From Candidatus Pacearchaeota archaeon ex4484_71 (GTDB lineage: Archaea > Nanobdellota > Nanobdellia > Pacearchaeales > GW2011-AR1), in assembly GCA_002254395.1 (NCBI GenBank), contig NJDN01000005.1, positions 1 to 15,502 on the forward strand: a DNA stretch of 15,502 nt. Reading direction: 5' to 3'. Positions 1-7,075 of this stretch are shown here, one piece after another. The translations under genes and the position numbers were made by a program. Each line of letters starts with the position of its first letter. Position 1 is the stretch's first letter. The notes under the pieces were generated by a model. That model saw nothing but the letters and a program-made list of their open reading frames with translations, had not been told where the DNA came from and made no database searches.

Positions 1-693
1 GTATATTACGATGGGGTAGATATCCGAGGGAATTGTGATACTGGGGAAGTTTGTAAAAACAGTAGTGGCGTTTATGTCTATGATGCAGAATCTTCATACT
101 GTGCAGATGGGGATGAATGTGATTCGGATGTTGCCCCAGGGTATGTTGCAGATGGTTTGGTCTGCGGGGCAGATTGTGTTGTAAATGGTTCTTTAAGTGA
201 GGGGGATAGTTGTTGTGATGATGCAAATTGTGCAGGAGGAACTTGTAATTCAACAGGTGTGTGTGGAGATGAAGCTGCCTCTACATGTCCTTCTAGCCCA
301 GAGGATTTTGTTTCGGGCAGCAATCATGTGTTTGAAATAAAGAATTCTAGCGGTGATATATGTTTTGCAATAAATGATAGTGGAGATACTGTAATAAGGG
401 GAAATATTTTTGGACCTCAAGCTGCTCCTCTCACGGCCCCTCAAGGTTCTTTTATATGGCAGAATTTCACGAATGGGGATACTGTGGCGTATGTTAATTC
501 TAGTTGTGATTTAGTTACAATTGGAAAGATGGGAATAGCGTCGACTCCTTGTCACCAGGGTCTATTTTGCATTAAAAATATTGTGGGAAACAATTTAATG
601 ATTGTCGACTTAAATGAAGGCCACTTCTTTTTTTCAATAGGCTCACAGGTTTGTTATGATTATAATTCGGGGAACCCGAAGGAGTTATTTTGA
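1..693 (+). CDS. Cysteine-rich secreted surface protein, C-terminal fragment
   Basis: The frame is open from the first base to a TGA at 691-693, so this is the last 230 residues of a larger protein whose start lies outside the window. Residues 1-96 are rich in Cys, Asp and Gly, with CC and CxxxxC spacings that suggest disulfide-bonded extracellular modules. From about residue 110 onward three degenerate repeats of roughly 30-40 residues can be aligned on the pattern F-x-[IW]-[KQ]-N-x-x-G-[DN] followed by a short [IV]-[ND] strand (HVFEIKNSSGD, GSFIWQNFTNGD and GLFCIKNIVGN). These look like a short beta-repeat stalk. Several N-x-S/T sequons are present. No C-terminal membrane helix or sorting signal is seen. 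The next gene starts 1 nt after this stop. The function is not recognised; exported surface or adhesin-like protein is an inference. Confidence 0.75.
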   Translation, partial: VYYDGVDIRGNCDTGEVCKNSSGVYVYDAESSYCADGDECDSDVAPGYVADGLVCGADCVVNGSLSEGDSCCDDANCAGGTCNSTGVCGDEAASTCPSSPEDFVSGSNHVFEIKNSSGDICFAINDSGDTVIRGNIFGPQAAPLTAPQGSFIWQNFTNGDTVAYVNSSCDLVTIGKMGIASTPCHQGLFCIKNIVGNNLMIVDLNEGHFFFSIGSQVCYDYNSGNPKELF

Positions 694-694
694 G

Positions 695-1873
695 ATGGGG
701 AATAAATTATTTGTTTTCACAATTGTTTTCTTTTTTTTTAGTGTAGTCTTTGTTAGTGCAGATATCATTTCTATAAATTCTGGGGGGGATAACAATCTTG
801 TGATTAATCCGGGAGGATTGGTGGAGAAATTTTTTCTAGGAGCAAATTTTTTTCCAAACGTGGAAGATGTTTTATTAGTGTCTCTTAACGGGAGAAACGA
901 ATCAGATACAGATTTAAATTGTTCTGCTTTTATCTCAGATTCTGAGGAAAATTTGTTGACAGTTTATGTGGACTGGATAAAGGATGGGGGTTCGCAGTTT
1001 GTGCAAAATTTTACAAATCAAGCAAATGGGACAATTTTTTGGGCGTTGTTAGATGAAGGAAATTTAACTTTGGGAGATATATGGAAATGTTCAGTCAGAA
1101 CATATGATGGATATGATTATAGTTCATGGGTCGATTCAAATGAATTAGAAATAATAGATATCACTCCTCCAAACATTTCTATAATTAGTCCTTTACCTCC
1201 ATCCCAGTTAAATTATACATCCTTAGACGTAGATTTTAATATTTCTATAGAAGAAAATGAAAATATCTCTCGCTGTTTTTATAGTTTGAATGGGAGTTCT
1301 AATATCTCAATGAATGAAATAAATGATAGTTATTTCTGGTTTGAGCCGTCTGATTTAACTCCTGGAGACCACAATGTTACTTTTTGGTGTAATGATACTT
1401 CTAATAATTGGGGAACAAATTGGACAAATTTTACAATTTTAGACGAGGCGGCCATTGCTATTCAGTTATCTCCTTCTCTTTTATGGAATGTTAATTGGAG
1501 TTTGGAGACCCTCCCGGTAGATGATTTAGATGCTGCAGGAAATAATGGTAGTATGGGTACTGAGTATTGGGTCAATTTATCGGTTACAGCTACAACAGCA
1601 GATTTGTATGTAAAAGCAGACGGGGACTTGAAAACGGCAGGGTTAGATATACTTGGTTTGGGTAATGAAACTTTTTGTTATAATGTTACGAATTCTTCTG
1701 TTCCAGATATTAACAGGTTGATGATGGATACGGATTATATTCTAATAGCCGAAAATCTTCAAAGTGGCGCAGTTTATCTAAAATTTTATCTTGATGCGCC
1801 AGCAGGACAACCAGCAGGGACATACTTGAATAGGTTGGATTTTAAAGCCGTCAGCCACGGAAACTCCCCTTAA
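695..1873 (+). CDS. Secreted Ig-like protein with C-terminal PAGxY domain
   Basis: A 392-residue protein. The ATG at 695 is chosen because it is followed at once by a signal peptide (GNKLFVF, a Phe/Val core, then FVSAD near residue 20) and is preceded by AAGGAG at 679-684. The longer in-frame extension upstream has no signal-like character. The middle carries Ig-like segments ('DITPPNISIISP' near residue 155) and is dense in N-x-S/T sequons, which suggests N-glycosylation. The last ~135 residues match the domain of the genes at 1943 and 3223: 'LYVKADGDL', 'LGLGNET', then 'FYLDAPAGQPAGTY' and 'FKAV'. This copy is the most diverged and lacks the Cys of the 'DFCIKASGD' block seen in the others. 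Exported structural or adhesive role is inferred from architecture only. Confidence 0.8.
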   Translation: MGNKLFVFTIVFFFFSVVFVSADIISINSGGDNNLVINPGGLVEKFFLGANFFPNVEDVLLVSLNGRNESDTDLNCSAFISDSEENLLTVYVDWIKDGGSQFVQNFTNQANGTIFWALLDEGNLTLGDIWKCSVRTYDGYDYSSWVDSNELEIIDITPPNISIISPLPPSQLNYTSLDVDFNISIEENENISRCFYSLNGSSNISMNEINDSYFWFEPSDLTPGDHNVTFWCNDTSNNWGTNWTNFTILDEAAIAIQLSPSLLWNVNWSLETLPVDDLDAAGNNGSMGTEYWVNLSVTATTADLYVKADGDLKTAGLDILGLGNETFCYNVTNSSVPDINRLMMDTDYILIAENLQSGAVYLKFYLDAPAGQPAGTYLNRLDFKAVSHGNSP

Positions 1874-1909
1874 GAGGGGGAATTAGTAATCTAATGTAAA
1901 GCAAAAATA

Positions 1910-1917
1910 TTTATAAA
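1910..1917 (+). promoter_or_regulatory. TATA box for the gene at 1943
   Basis: TTTATAAA, centred 29.5 nt upstream of the ATG at 1943, with a purine-rich stretch upstream. This spacing places the transcription start a few bases before the ATG, giving a nearly leaderless mRNA. It lies in the 69-nt gap after the preceding gene, so the downstream surface genes can be transcribed independently of it. Confidence 0.6.
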
Positions 1918-1942
1918 GGAAGCATTGTTAAGTATATTGACG

Positions 1943-2572
1943 ATGGTTCAAAAGAGGATTTGGAATTGGTATAATGTTGTTCTTGTTTTAGTGCTAGTTG
2001 CTGCGGTAATTTTGATAATTTTACAAAACACTGTTATTACTGGAAATGCTTCAAAGGTTCTTTCTTCTATAACAGGTTACGCTACGGAAGGCAATACTAC
2101 TTCTAATGTAACAATTACTTCTTACTTGTCTATTGCGTTTTGTCAGAATCTCTCGGAAGGAATATGGTTTGGAGAGATTGCCAGTCTTCCCGTTACAAAT
2201 CAGAATGGTACTCACAACGCAGATGGCACGTCTGGAGGAACTACTTATTGTTTGAATGTTTCGGAGGATTCTAATACTAATGTTGACTTCTGTATAAAAG
2301 CTAGTGGAGATATGGAAACTATGGGGGGGGATGCGATAGGTTTGGGGAATGAGACGTATAATAATGCTACAAGTACGGATGCTAATACTCCTGATTGGGG
2401 TACCGAGGTTGCATTGACCACATCATATGTTAAGTCGGGATATAATGTTGCTAGTGATGGGACCGGGGTGAATTATTATAGGTTTTGGTTAGATGTTCCA
2501 GGGGCACAACCTGCAGGAACATACAATAATACTGTTTCATTTAAAGGAGTAAATACGGGGGTTTCATGTTAA
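1943..2572 (+). CDS. N-terminally anchored surface protein with PAGxY domain
   Basis: A 209-residue protein. The ATG at 1943 is preferred over an upstream TTG at 1925 because it fits the TATA spacing and leaves a sensible N terminus (VQKRIWNWYN, then a hydrophobic helix at about residues 10-30). Two TG[NY] motifs follow the helix (VITGNAS, SITGYAT). The exported part contains a beta-rich block ('YLSIAFCQNLSEGIWFGEI'), then the shared domain: 'VDFCIKASGD', 'GLGNETY', 'YYRFWLDVP', 'QPAGTYNNTV' and 'FKGV', ending in a terminal Cys. It is nearly colinear with the protein at 3223. The 3' end overlaps the next start in a TAATG junction, so the two are probably translationally coupled. A pilin-like or thread-like subunit is possible but unproven. 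Confidence 0.8.
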   Translation: MVQKRIWNWYNVVLVLVLVAAVILIILQNTVITGNASKVLSSITGYATEGNTTSNVTITSYLSIAFCQNLSEGIWFGEIASLPVTNQNGTHNADGTSGGTTYCLNVSEDSNTNVDFCIKASGDMETMGGDAIGLGNETYNNATSTDANTPDWGTEVALTTSYVKSGYNVASDGTGVNYYRFWLDVPGAQPAGTYNNTVSFKGVNTGVSC

Positions 2573-3210
2573 TGAATAAAAATAGGAGGTTTATATTTGC
2601 TGCACTTTTTTTAGTTGTAGTCGTTACCCTTCCGATGATGAGTGCAGGAGTTGGAATAAAATGGAGCCAAGAATCTTCATTAGTCCCAGAGAATACCAAA
2701 GTTTGTATGACGTATAACGTATATAATCCTTGGCCAGAAGATAGTTATGCTACAATTAGTTTGTCTCAGGATTTGATGCAAATAGTTGATTATGTTGGTT
2801 CTGACGTGGTTTTTGTTCCAAGTGGGACTTCTAGTTCAGAAGCTCTCCCAATAAAGTTTTGTTTTAAGACCCCCAAGGTTTACAAAAAGGACTGTTGGAT
2901 TGGGAATTCTTTGCTTTGTAAGCAGGATTGTACTGAAGAAATGAAAACCTATGAGGGAGAAGTATTAGTCCAAGAAGCTGCTTCAAGTGAAGGGGCTCAG
3001 TCTGCCCAAGGTTCTGCAACACAAATGGCGGTTTCCGCTCCGTTAAGGATAAGGGTTCAGTGTGTAAAAACTGGGAGAAATTTCACTGCGATATACGCTT
3101 TAATTGGGATTATAGCTGCAGTTCTTTTGGTTATTAATTTGGCTAAAAGGAAGAGAGAAGGAAAAGAGAAAGAGAGTAAGAATAAAAAAAAGCCCTCCAA
3201 GAAGAAGTAG
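2572..3210 (+). CDS. Type I membrane protein with Ig-like ectodomain and basic tail
   Basis: A 212-residue protein. The ATG at 2572 gives a 1-nt TAATG overlap with the preceding gene; an in-frame ATG at 2566 is the alternative. It has an N-terminal signal peptide (about residues 1-25, ending near MSAG), then an ectodomain beginning 'GIKWSQESSLVPENTKVCMTY' in which pairs of cysteines suggest disulfides ('KKDCWIGNSLLCKQDC'). A low-complexity Ser/Ala/Gln linker follows, then a single transmembrane helix near residues 170-190 and a cytoplasmic tail made largely of Lys, Arg and Glu. No family is recognised. Lying between the two closest PAGxY paralogues, it may be their membrane-bound partner; this is an inference from gene order. 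Confidence 0.78.
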   Translation: MNKNRRFIFAALFLVVVVTLPMMSAGVGIKWSQESSLVPENTKVCMTYNVYNPWPEDSYATISLSQDLMQIVDYVGSDVVFVPSGTSSSEALPIKFCFKTPKVYKKDCWIGNSLLCKQDCTEEMKTYEGEVLVQEAASSEGAQSAQGSATQMAVSAPLRIRVQCVKTGRNFTAIYALIGIIAAVLLVINLAKRKREGKEKESKNKKKPSKKK

Positions 3211-3222
3211 GGGGACTTTCAA

Positions 3223-3816
3223 ATGAAAGTTGAGGAGAGAAAATTTGTCTATAGGGTTTTTTTGTCTTTTGTGATTTTTGTTTCTATTTTATTAATTTTT
3301 TTGGGGGGATCAAGCGGGTCCACTGGAAATGCAATCTTAAATGTGACTTCAAATGTCTCTTTGTTAAACTTTTATTCAATCTCTTTCAGTGAGAATCTTT
3401 CTTCAGGAATTAATTTTGGAGAAATTCTAAATTTGCCTGCTGTGAATGTTAATGCTACCGCAAATTATATTTCTTCTAATAATGGAACGGGTTATTATAT
3501 TGCTGTCTCTGGAGATGGGAATGTAAATGTTGATTTTTGTATAAAAGCTAGTGGAGATCTTGAAAGTGTTGCAGGAGATGTGCTAGGTCTTGGAAATGAG
3601 TCTTATAGTAATTCTACCTACACAAATGAAACTCTTCCCCCTCCCATTGGTTTATCCTTAACAACTTCTTTTGTTAAGTCCGGGGAGAATATCCCTAGCG
3701 ATGGAACGGGAGTTAATTATTATAGGTTTTGGTTAGATGTTCCATCTGGTCAGCCTGCGGGGGCTTATAATAATACTGTCACTTTTAAAGCAGTTCCTAC
3801 CACTAGTTCCTGTTGA
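3223..3816 (+). CDS. N-terminally anchored surface protein with PAGxY domain, paralogue
   Basis: A 197-residue protein, and the closest relative in the window of the gene at 1943. A GGGGG run lies shortly before the ATG at 3223. The N terminus is basic (KVEERKFVYR) followed by a hydrophobic helix at about residues 11-28 and a 'GSTGNAI' motif. The exported part repeats the same blocks in the same order: 'YSISFSENLSSGINFGEI', 'VDFCIKASGDLE', 'LGLGNESY', 'SDGTGVNYYRFWLDVP', 'QPAGAYNNTV' and 'FKAV', ending with a terminal Cys. Stretches of 21 and 30 identical nucleotides are shared with the gene at 1943, so the pair arose by duplication or has been homogenised. Subunit of a surface structure is an inference. 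Confidence 0.8.
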   Translation: MKVEERKFVYRVFLSFVIFVSILLIFLGGSSGSTGNAILNVTSNVSLLNFYSISFSENLSSGINFGEILNLPAVNVNATANYISSNNGTGYYIAVSGDGNVNVDFCIKASGDLESVAGDVLGLGNESYSNSTYTNETLPPPIGLSLTTSFVKSGENIPSDGTGVNYYRFWLDVPSGQPAGAYNNTVTFKAVPTTSSC

Positions 3817-3826
3817 TTAGAAAACA

Positions 3827-3836
3827 TTAAAAATAA
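3827..3836 (+). promoter_or_regulatory. TATA-like box for the gene at 3858
   Basis: TTAAAAATAA, centred 26.5 nt before the ATG at 3858. The spacing predicts a leaderless transcript. The sequence is less palindromic than the other TATA boxes of the window. Confidence 0.5.
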
Positions 3837-3857
3837 GAAAAGATTTGTTTGGATATA

Positions 3858-5303
3858 ATGAAAAAAGAGGCGCTTATTTTCTTAGTTGTTTTTGGTTTGT
3901 CCTTTGTTTTTGCAATGACAGGGTATGTGATTGAAGGAAGTTCACCTTCACTAGTGACCATAAATGGATTAAGAGTGATATATGATACTTTTGATGGGAG
4001 TACAACAGATTTTGATTCTCTTAATGGTTCCCAATTGGATAATCTTAGTGGGATGATTCTTGAAAAAATATCTTATGGCAAGGTCTCCTTTTTTGAAAAT
4101 GTAAATCTTAGCTTGACGGGAGGGATAGATCGGACAGTTGATTTTGATAGTTATTTTAATATCTCTGACAATCTTGTTTATGTTAACTCGGGGGAATTAC
4201 CCTGGCTAAATAAAACGGTGCAAATCTCACTTTACGGTATTAGTTATACAAATCCCAAAATAATTAAACAAGGCGTAGAGTGTACAGATTGTTCTGTTGT
4301 TTCTTATTCTGGGGGGACTTTTGTCTTTAATACTACCAAATTTGAAGGGCCTTATTATCTTCAAGAGACATCGACTGGACCCACTTGTGGTAATGGGGTT
4401 TGTGAGGATGGAGAAACTTCTACAAGTTGCCCTGAAGATTGTTCATCTTCTTCTGGAGGGGGTGGAGGAGAAGGTTCCGAAGAGCCTGGAGAAGAGCCCA
4501 GTCCTTCCGAGAGAGGTTATGATTTTTACATTGAGCCGGATTTTTTTACTGTTCGTATGAATGGGGGGGAATATTTTCAAAAAAGAATAAAAGTTGTGAA
4601 TAATGGTAGTAAAGATCAGAAAATTTTTATTGGGGTTTCAGGGTTGAATCTTTTTATATTCCCCCAGGTAGAGTCTTTTGATCTTCCCGCAGGGCAAAAC
4701 AAAACGGTAAGACTGAATATCTATGTTTCTGATAAGAGAGACCCAGATGTCTATGTTGGAAAAGTTATCTTCAGATCTTCTGAAATGGAAAAGTATGCTA
4801 AAGTTATTCTTGATGTAAAATCCAAATCTGCTCTTTTTGATATTCGAACAAATGTTCTTAAGAAATATATTAATCCAGGGGGGAGAGCAAGGGCAAATGT
4901 TAGCATTATAAACTTTGGTACCTTGAGAGATTTTGATGTTAATTTAGAGTATTTAATTGTAGATTTTGATAATAACAATTATACAATCAAGAAAGAAGAT
5001 TTTGCTATGAATAAAACGTATAATAATATCTTTTACCTTGATGTTCCAAAGGATATGGCTGTTGGAGATTACCTCTTTTACACGCGTGTTAGCTATAAAG
5101 ATGTTTACGCTACGAGCTACGATACTTTTACTGTTGAGAAATTATCTTACTACCTTTGGATAATTGTTATATTTATTATTTTATTAATAATTTTCATTAT
5201 AATTCTTAGGATAAGAGATAAAGAGAGAGAGGAAAAAAAGGTTCAGAAGAAGATTGTTAAAAAGCCTTTGATAAGAAAGAAAGTTCTTCTTCCAAGGATT
5301 TAG
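3858..5303 (+). CDS. Large type I membrane surface protein with Ig-like domains
   Basis: A 481-residue protein. The ATG at 3858 fits the TATA spacing better than the in-frame TTG at 3849. The order is: signal peptide or anchor at residues 1-19, then 'MTGYVIEG'; a beta-rich N-terminal domain; a Cys-rich motif 'CGNGVCEDGETSTSCPEDC' near residues 176-194 (probably metal- or disulfide-stabilised); and a Ser/Gly/Glu/Pro linker. After the linker come two Ig-like or NEW3-like modules ('DFYIEPDFFTVRMNGGEYF', 'KTVRLNIYV', then 'INPGGRARANVSIINFG'), a very hydrophobic transmembrane helix near residues 434-452, and a Lys/Arg-rich cytoplasmic tail of about 30 residues. The ectodomain is probably N-glycosylated. 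The precise role is unknown. Confidence 0.8.
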   Translation: MKKEALIFLVVFGLSFVFAMTGYVIEGSSPSLVTINGLRVIYDTFDGSTTDFDSLNGSQLDNLSGMILEKISYGKVSFFENVNLSLTGGIDRTVDFDSYFNISDNLVYVNSGELPWLNKTVQISLYGISYTNPKIIKQGVECTDCSVVSYSGGTFVFNTTKFEGPYYLQETSTGPTCGNGVCEDGETSTSCPEDCSSSSGGGGGEGSEEPGEEPSPSERGYDFYIEPDFFTVRMNGGEYFQKRIKVVNNGSKDQKIFIGVSGLNLFIFPQVESFDLPAGQNKTVRLNIYVSDKRDPDVYVGKVIFRSSEMEKYAKVILDVKSKSALFDIRTNVLKKYINPGGRARANVSIINFGTLRDFDVNLEYLIVDFDNNNYTIKKEDFAMNKTYNNIFYLDVPKDMAVGDYLFYTRVSYKDVYATSYDTFTVEKLSYYLWIIVIFIILLIIFIIILRIRDKEREEKKVQKKIVKKPLIRKKVLLPRI

Positions 5304-5316
5304 TTTTGGAAAGGAA

Positions 5317-5322
5317 TTTAAA
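5317..5322 (+). promoter_or_regulatory. TATA box of the OBG-family GTPase gene
   Basis: TTTAAA preceded by the purine-rich GGAAAGGAA (candidate BRE). The centre is 24.5 nt before the ATG at 5344, which predicts a leaderless mRNA; no Shine-Dalgarno sequence is present. Confidence 0.65.
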
Positions 5323-5343
5323 CTTCTTTTTTGAATTATATTT

Positions 5344-6528
5344 ATGTTAATTGGTCTTGTTGGAAAACCTAGTGTGGGAAAGAGCACTTTTTTTAAAGCT
5401 GCTACGTTAGCAGAGGTAGAAATTGCAAGCTATCCTTTTACAACAATAAAGGCGAACCATGGAGTAGGATATGTTAAAGTAGACTGTGTTGATAAAGATT
5501 TTAACACGCAATGTAATCCTAATCACGGATTTTGTATAAATCATAAAAGATTTGTGCCTGTGGACCTAATGGATGTTGCAGGGTTAGTTAAGGGAGCTAG
5601 TGAGGGGAAGGGATTGGGAAATCAATTTTTGGATGACTTGAGGCAAGCAGATGTTTTTGTTCATATTGTGGATATATCTGGTGAGACAGATTCAGAAGGA
5701 AAGCCTGCAGAGAATCATGATCCGTCTGAGGACATAGTGTTTCTAGAAGAAGAGTTGGATAAATGGTATTATAATCTTTTGATGAAAGCGTGGAGAACAT
5801 TTTCGCGGAAGGTTGATATGGAGAAATCAAAATTCTCAGAGGCTGTTGCGAAGCAATTTTCGGGATTAAAGGTAAAAGAGGACCAAGTAAAGGATGTTGT
5901 TTTAAAATTGAATCTCCCGGATAAGGCTTCAACATGGGGGGAAGAACAAGTTAAAAGTTTTGCTAGAGAATTAAGAAGAATTTCTAAGCCAATGATAATA
6001 GCTGCTAATAAGGTCGATCTAAAGAATGGTAAAAAAAACTATGAGAAAATTGTTGAGAAGTTTCCTGATTTGATAATTATTCCTTGCTCTGCAGATTCGG
6101 AGCTAGCACTAAAACAAGCAGCGAAAGCGGGACTGATTGATTATGTTCCTGGAGAGAGAAATTTTCAGATCCTTAAAGATTTAAATGATAAGCAAACAGA
6201 AGCTTTAGAAAGGATAAGGAGGGATGTTTTGGAGGTGTATGAATTTGGCACGGGAGTTCAAGAAGTTTTAAACAGATCTATTTTTGGATTGTTGGGTTAT
6301 CTTGCTATTTTTCCTGCGTCCGCGAATAGGCTTGCAGATTCAAAAGGAAATATTCTCCCAGACTGTTTTCTTCTTCCACCAGGGTCTACCGCTCTTGATT
6401 TTGCTTATACCCTTCACACAGACTTTGGAAAGAATTTTATAAAAGCAATAGATGCCAAAACAAAAATGGCGTTAGGAAAAGACTATAAATTGAAACATAG
6501 AGATGCTTTAGAAATATTAACGAGATAG
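5344..6528 (+). CDS. OBG/YchF-related GTPase with C-terminal TGS domain
   Basis: A 394-residue cytoplasmic GTPase of the OBG-HflX-like group, closely resembling the archaeal protein typified by Pyrococcus PH0525. The ATG at 5344 begins directly in the first beta strand. G1 is GKPSVGKST (residues 7-15), G3 is DVAGLVKGA, G4 is NKVD ('IIAANKVD') and G5 is the 'PCSAD' segment. The canonical NKxD points to GTP, unlike bacterial YchF, which has a changed G4 and prefers ATP. A Cys-containing insertion ('CNPNHGFC') precedes G3, as in archaeal relatives. Residues from about 310 onward form the TGS-like domain ('GSTALDFAYTLHTDFGKNF'). The likely role is ribosome-associated. The gene end overlaps the convergent SET gene by 12 bp. 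Confidence 0.93.
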   Translation: MLIGLVGKPSVGKSTFFKAATLAEVEIASYPFTTIKANHGVGYVKVDCVDKDFNTQCNPNHGFCINHKRFVPVDLMDVAGLVKGASEGKGLGNQFLDDLRQADVFVHIVDISGETDSEGKPAENHDPSEDIVFLEEELDKWYYNLLMKAWRTFSRKVDMEKSKFSEAVAKQFSGLKVKEDQVKDVVLKLNLPDKASTWGEEQVKSFARELRRISKPMIIAANKVDLKNGKKNYEKIVEKFPDLIIIPCSADSELALKQAAKAGLIDYVPGERNFQILKDLNDKQTEALERIRRDVLEVYEFGTGVQEVLNRSIFGLLGYLAIFPASANRLADSKGNILPDCFLLPPGSTALDFAYTLHTDFGKNFIKAIDAKTKMALGKDYKLKHRDALEILTR

Positions 6529-7026
6529 ATTATTTTTTTCTTTTTTTAAGAGGGGCCAATATTTTTCCGCTAAGATGTAACCCACGCAATTTTCTGATCC
6601 GCACTTACATTGATGATCTTTATAGTTTTCGAAACTGTATCCATAGTTGTATGTTATTTCTTCACCTTTTTGAATATCTCTTATTGCAATTATCCAAATG
6701 TGCCCGTCTTCGTCCACGGTTTCTGCATTTGGAGAACAAGAATGGTTTATGTATTTTGCTTTGTTCCAAGGGGTATCCCCGTCTATATCATATCTTTTGT
6801 TAAGTTCAAAGATGTAAACTGCTCCCCTCTTTTTTTTCCGTTTCGATTTTTGAATTTGTCTTTCTGCAATTTCCTCAGATTGTTTTTTTGTAATTATTCT
6901 CCCGACGTATTCTATTATCTTTTCACCTTTTTTTATGTGTTTTTTTGCATACACTCCTCTCCCGTGTATTTTCGAAGATTTTACTTTTATTTTTCCCAAA
7001 TTCTTAGCAATTCTCTTTTTTGTCAT
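6517..7026 (-). CDS. SET-domain protein lysine methyltransferase with post-SET motif
   Basis: A 169-residue protein, essentially a minimal SET plus post-SET domain that would use S-adenosylmethionine to methylate lysine. Visible motifs are SKIHGRGVYA (near residue 24, SAM-binding GxG), NHSC-SPN (residues 94-100), GEEITYNYGY (121-130, with the catalytic tyrosine region) and post-SET C140, C142, C147, which with C97 would form the usual zinc site. The long Lys/Arg-rich insertion at about 56-67 sits in the variable part of SET. The start is the ATG at 7026; a GTG at 7029 is in frame. AGGAGGTGAT on the coding strand overlaps the start so tightly (2 nt between GGAGG and ATG) that its use as a Shine-Dalgarno is doubtful. 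The substrate is unknown; methylation of a DNA-binding protein is known for a Methanosarcina SET protein, and a lysine-rich protein is encoded nearby at 8112. Confidence 0.9.
   Translation of the reverse strand: MTKKRIAKNLGKIKVKSSKIHGRGVYAKKHIKKGEKIIEYVGRIITKKQSEEIAERQIQKSKRKKKRGAVYIFELNKRYDIDGDTPWNKAKYINHSCSPNAETVDEDGHIWIIAIRDIQKGEEITYNYGYSFENYKDHQCKCGSENCVGYILAEKYWPLLKKEKNNLSR
6533..6547 (+). terminator. Oligo-T terminator of the GTPase gene
   Basis: Two runs of seven T separated by one C begin 5 nt after the GTPase stop. Archaeal RNA polymerase terminates at oligo-U without needing a hairpin. The same bases, read on the other strand, encode the Lys/Asn-rich C terminus of the SET protein. 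Confidence 0.55.
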
Positions 7027-7047
7027 CACCTCCTCTAGTCAAAAGTG

Positions 7048-7053
7048 TTTAAA
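7048..7053. promoter_or_regulatory. Shared bidirectional TATA box (SET / DUF167)
   Basis: The palindrome TTTAAA is centred at 7050.5. It is 24.5 nt from the first base of the SET start codon (7026, minus strand) and 25.5 nt from the DUF167 start codon (7076, plus strand). No second TATA-like sequence is seen in the 49-nt gap, so one TBP site probably serves both genes and both mRNAs would be leaderless. Confidence 0.6.
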
Positions 7054-7075
7054 AGTTTTACTTCCATGTATTCTT

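Noticed and set aside
656..694. Extended N terminus for the protein at 695
   Set aside because: It overlaps the upstream gene and puts 13 charged residues in front of an otherwise ideal signal peptide; AAGGAG is spaced for the ATG at 695.
1864..1882. Possible hairpin at the end of the gene at 695 (TCCCC and GGGGA around a 7-nt loop)
   Set aside because: Only 5 bp can pair, no T run follows, and the C and G blocks mostly read as complements in the same order rather than as an inverted repeat.
6610..7038. Long plus-strand frame opposite the SET gene
   Set aside because: It is Phe/Cys-rich antisense of a gene with clear SET and post-SET motifs, with no ribosome binding site.
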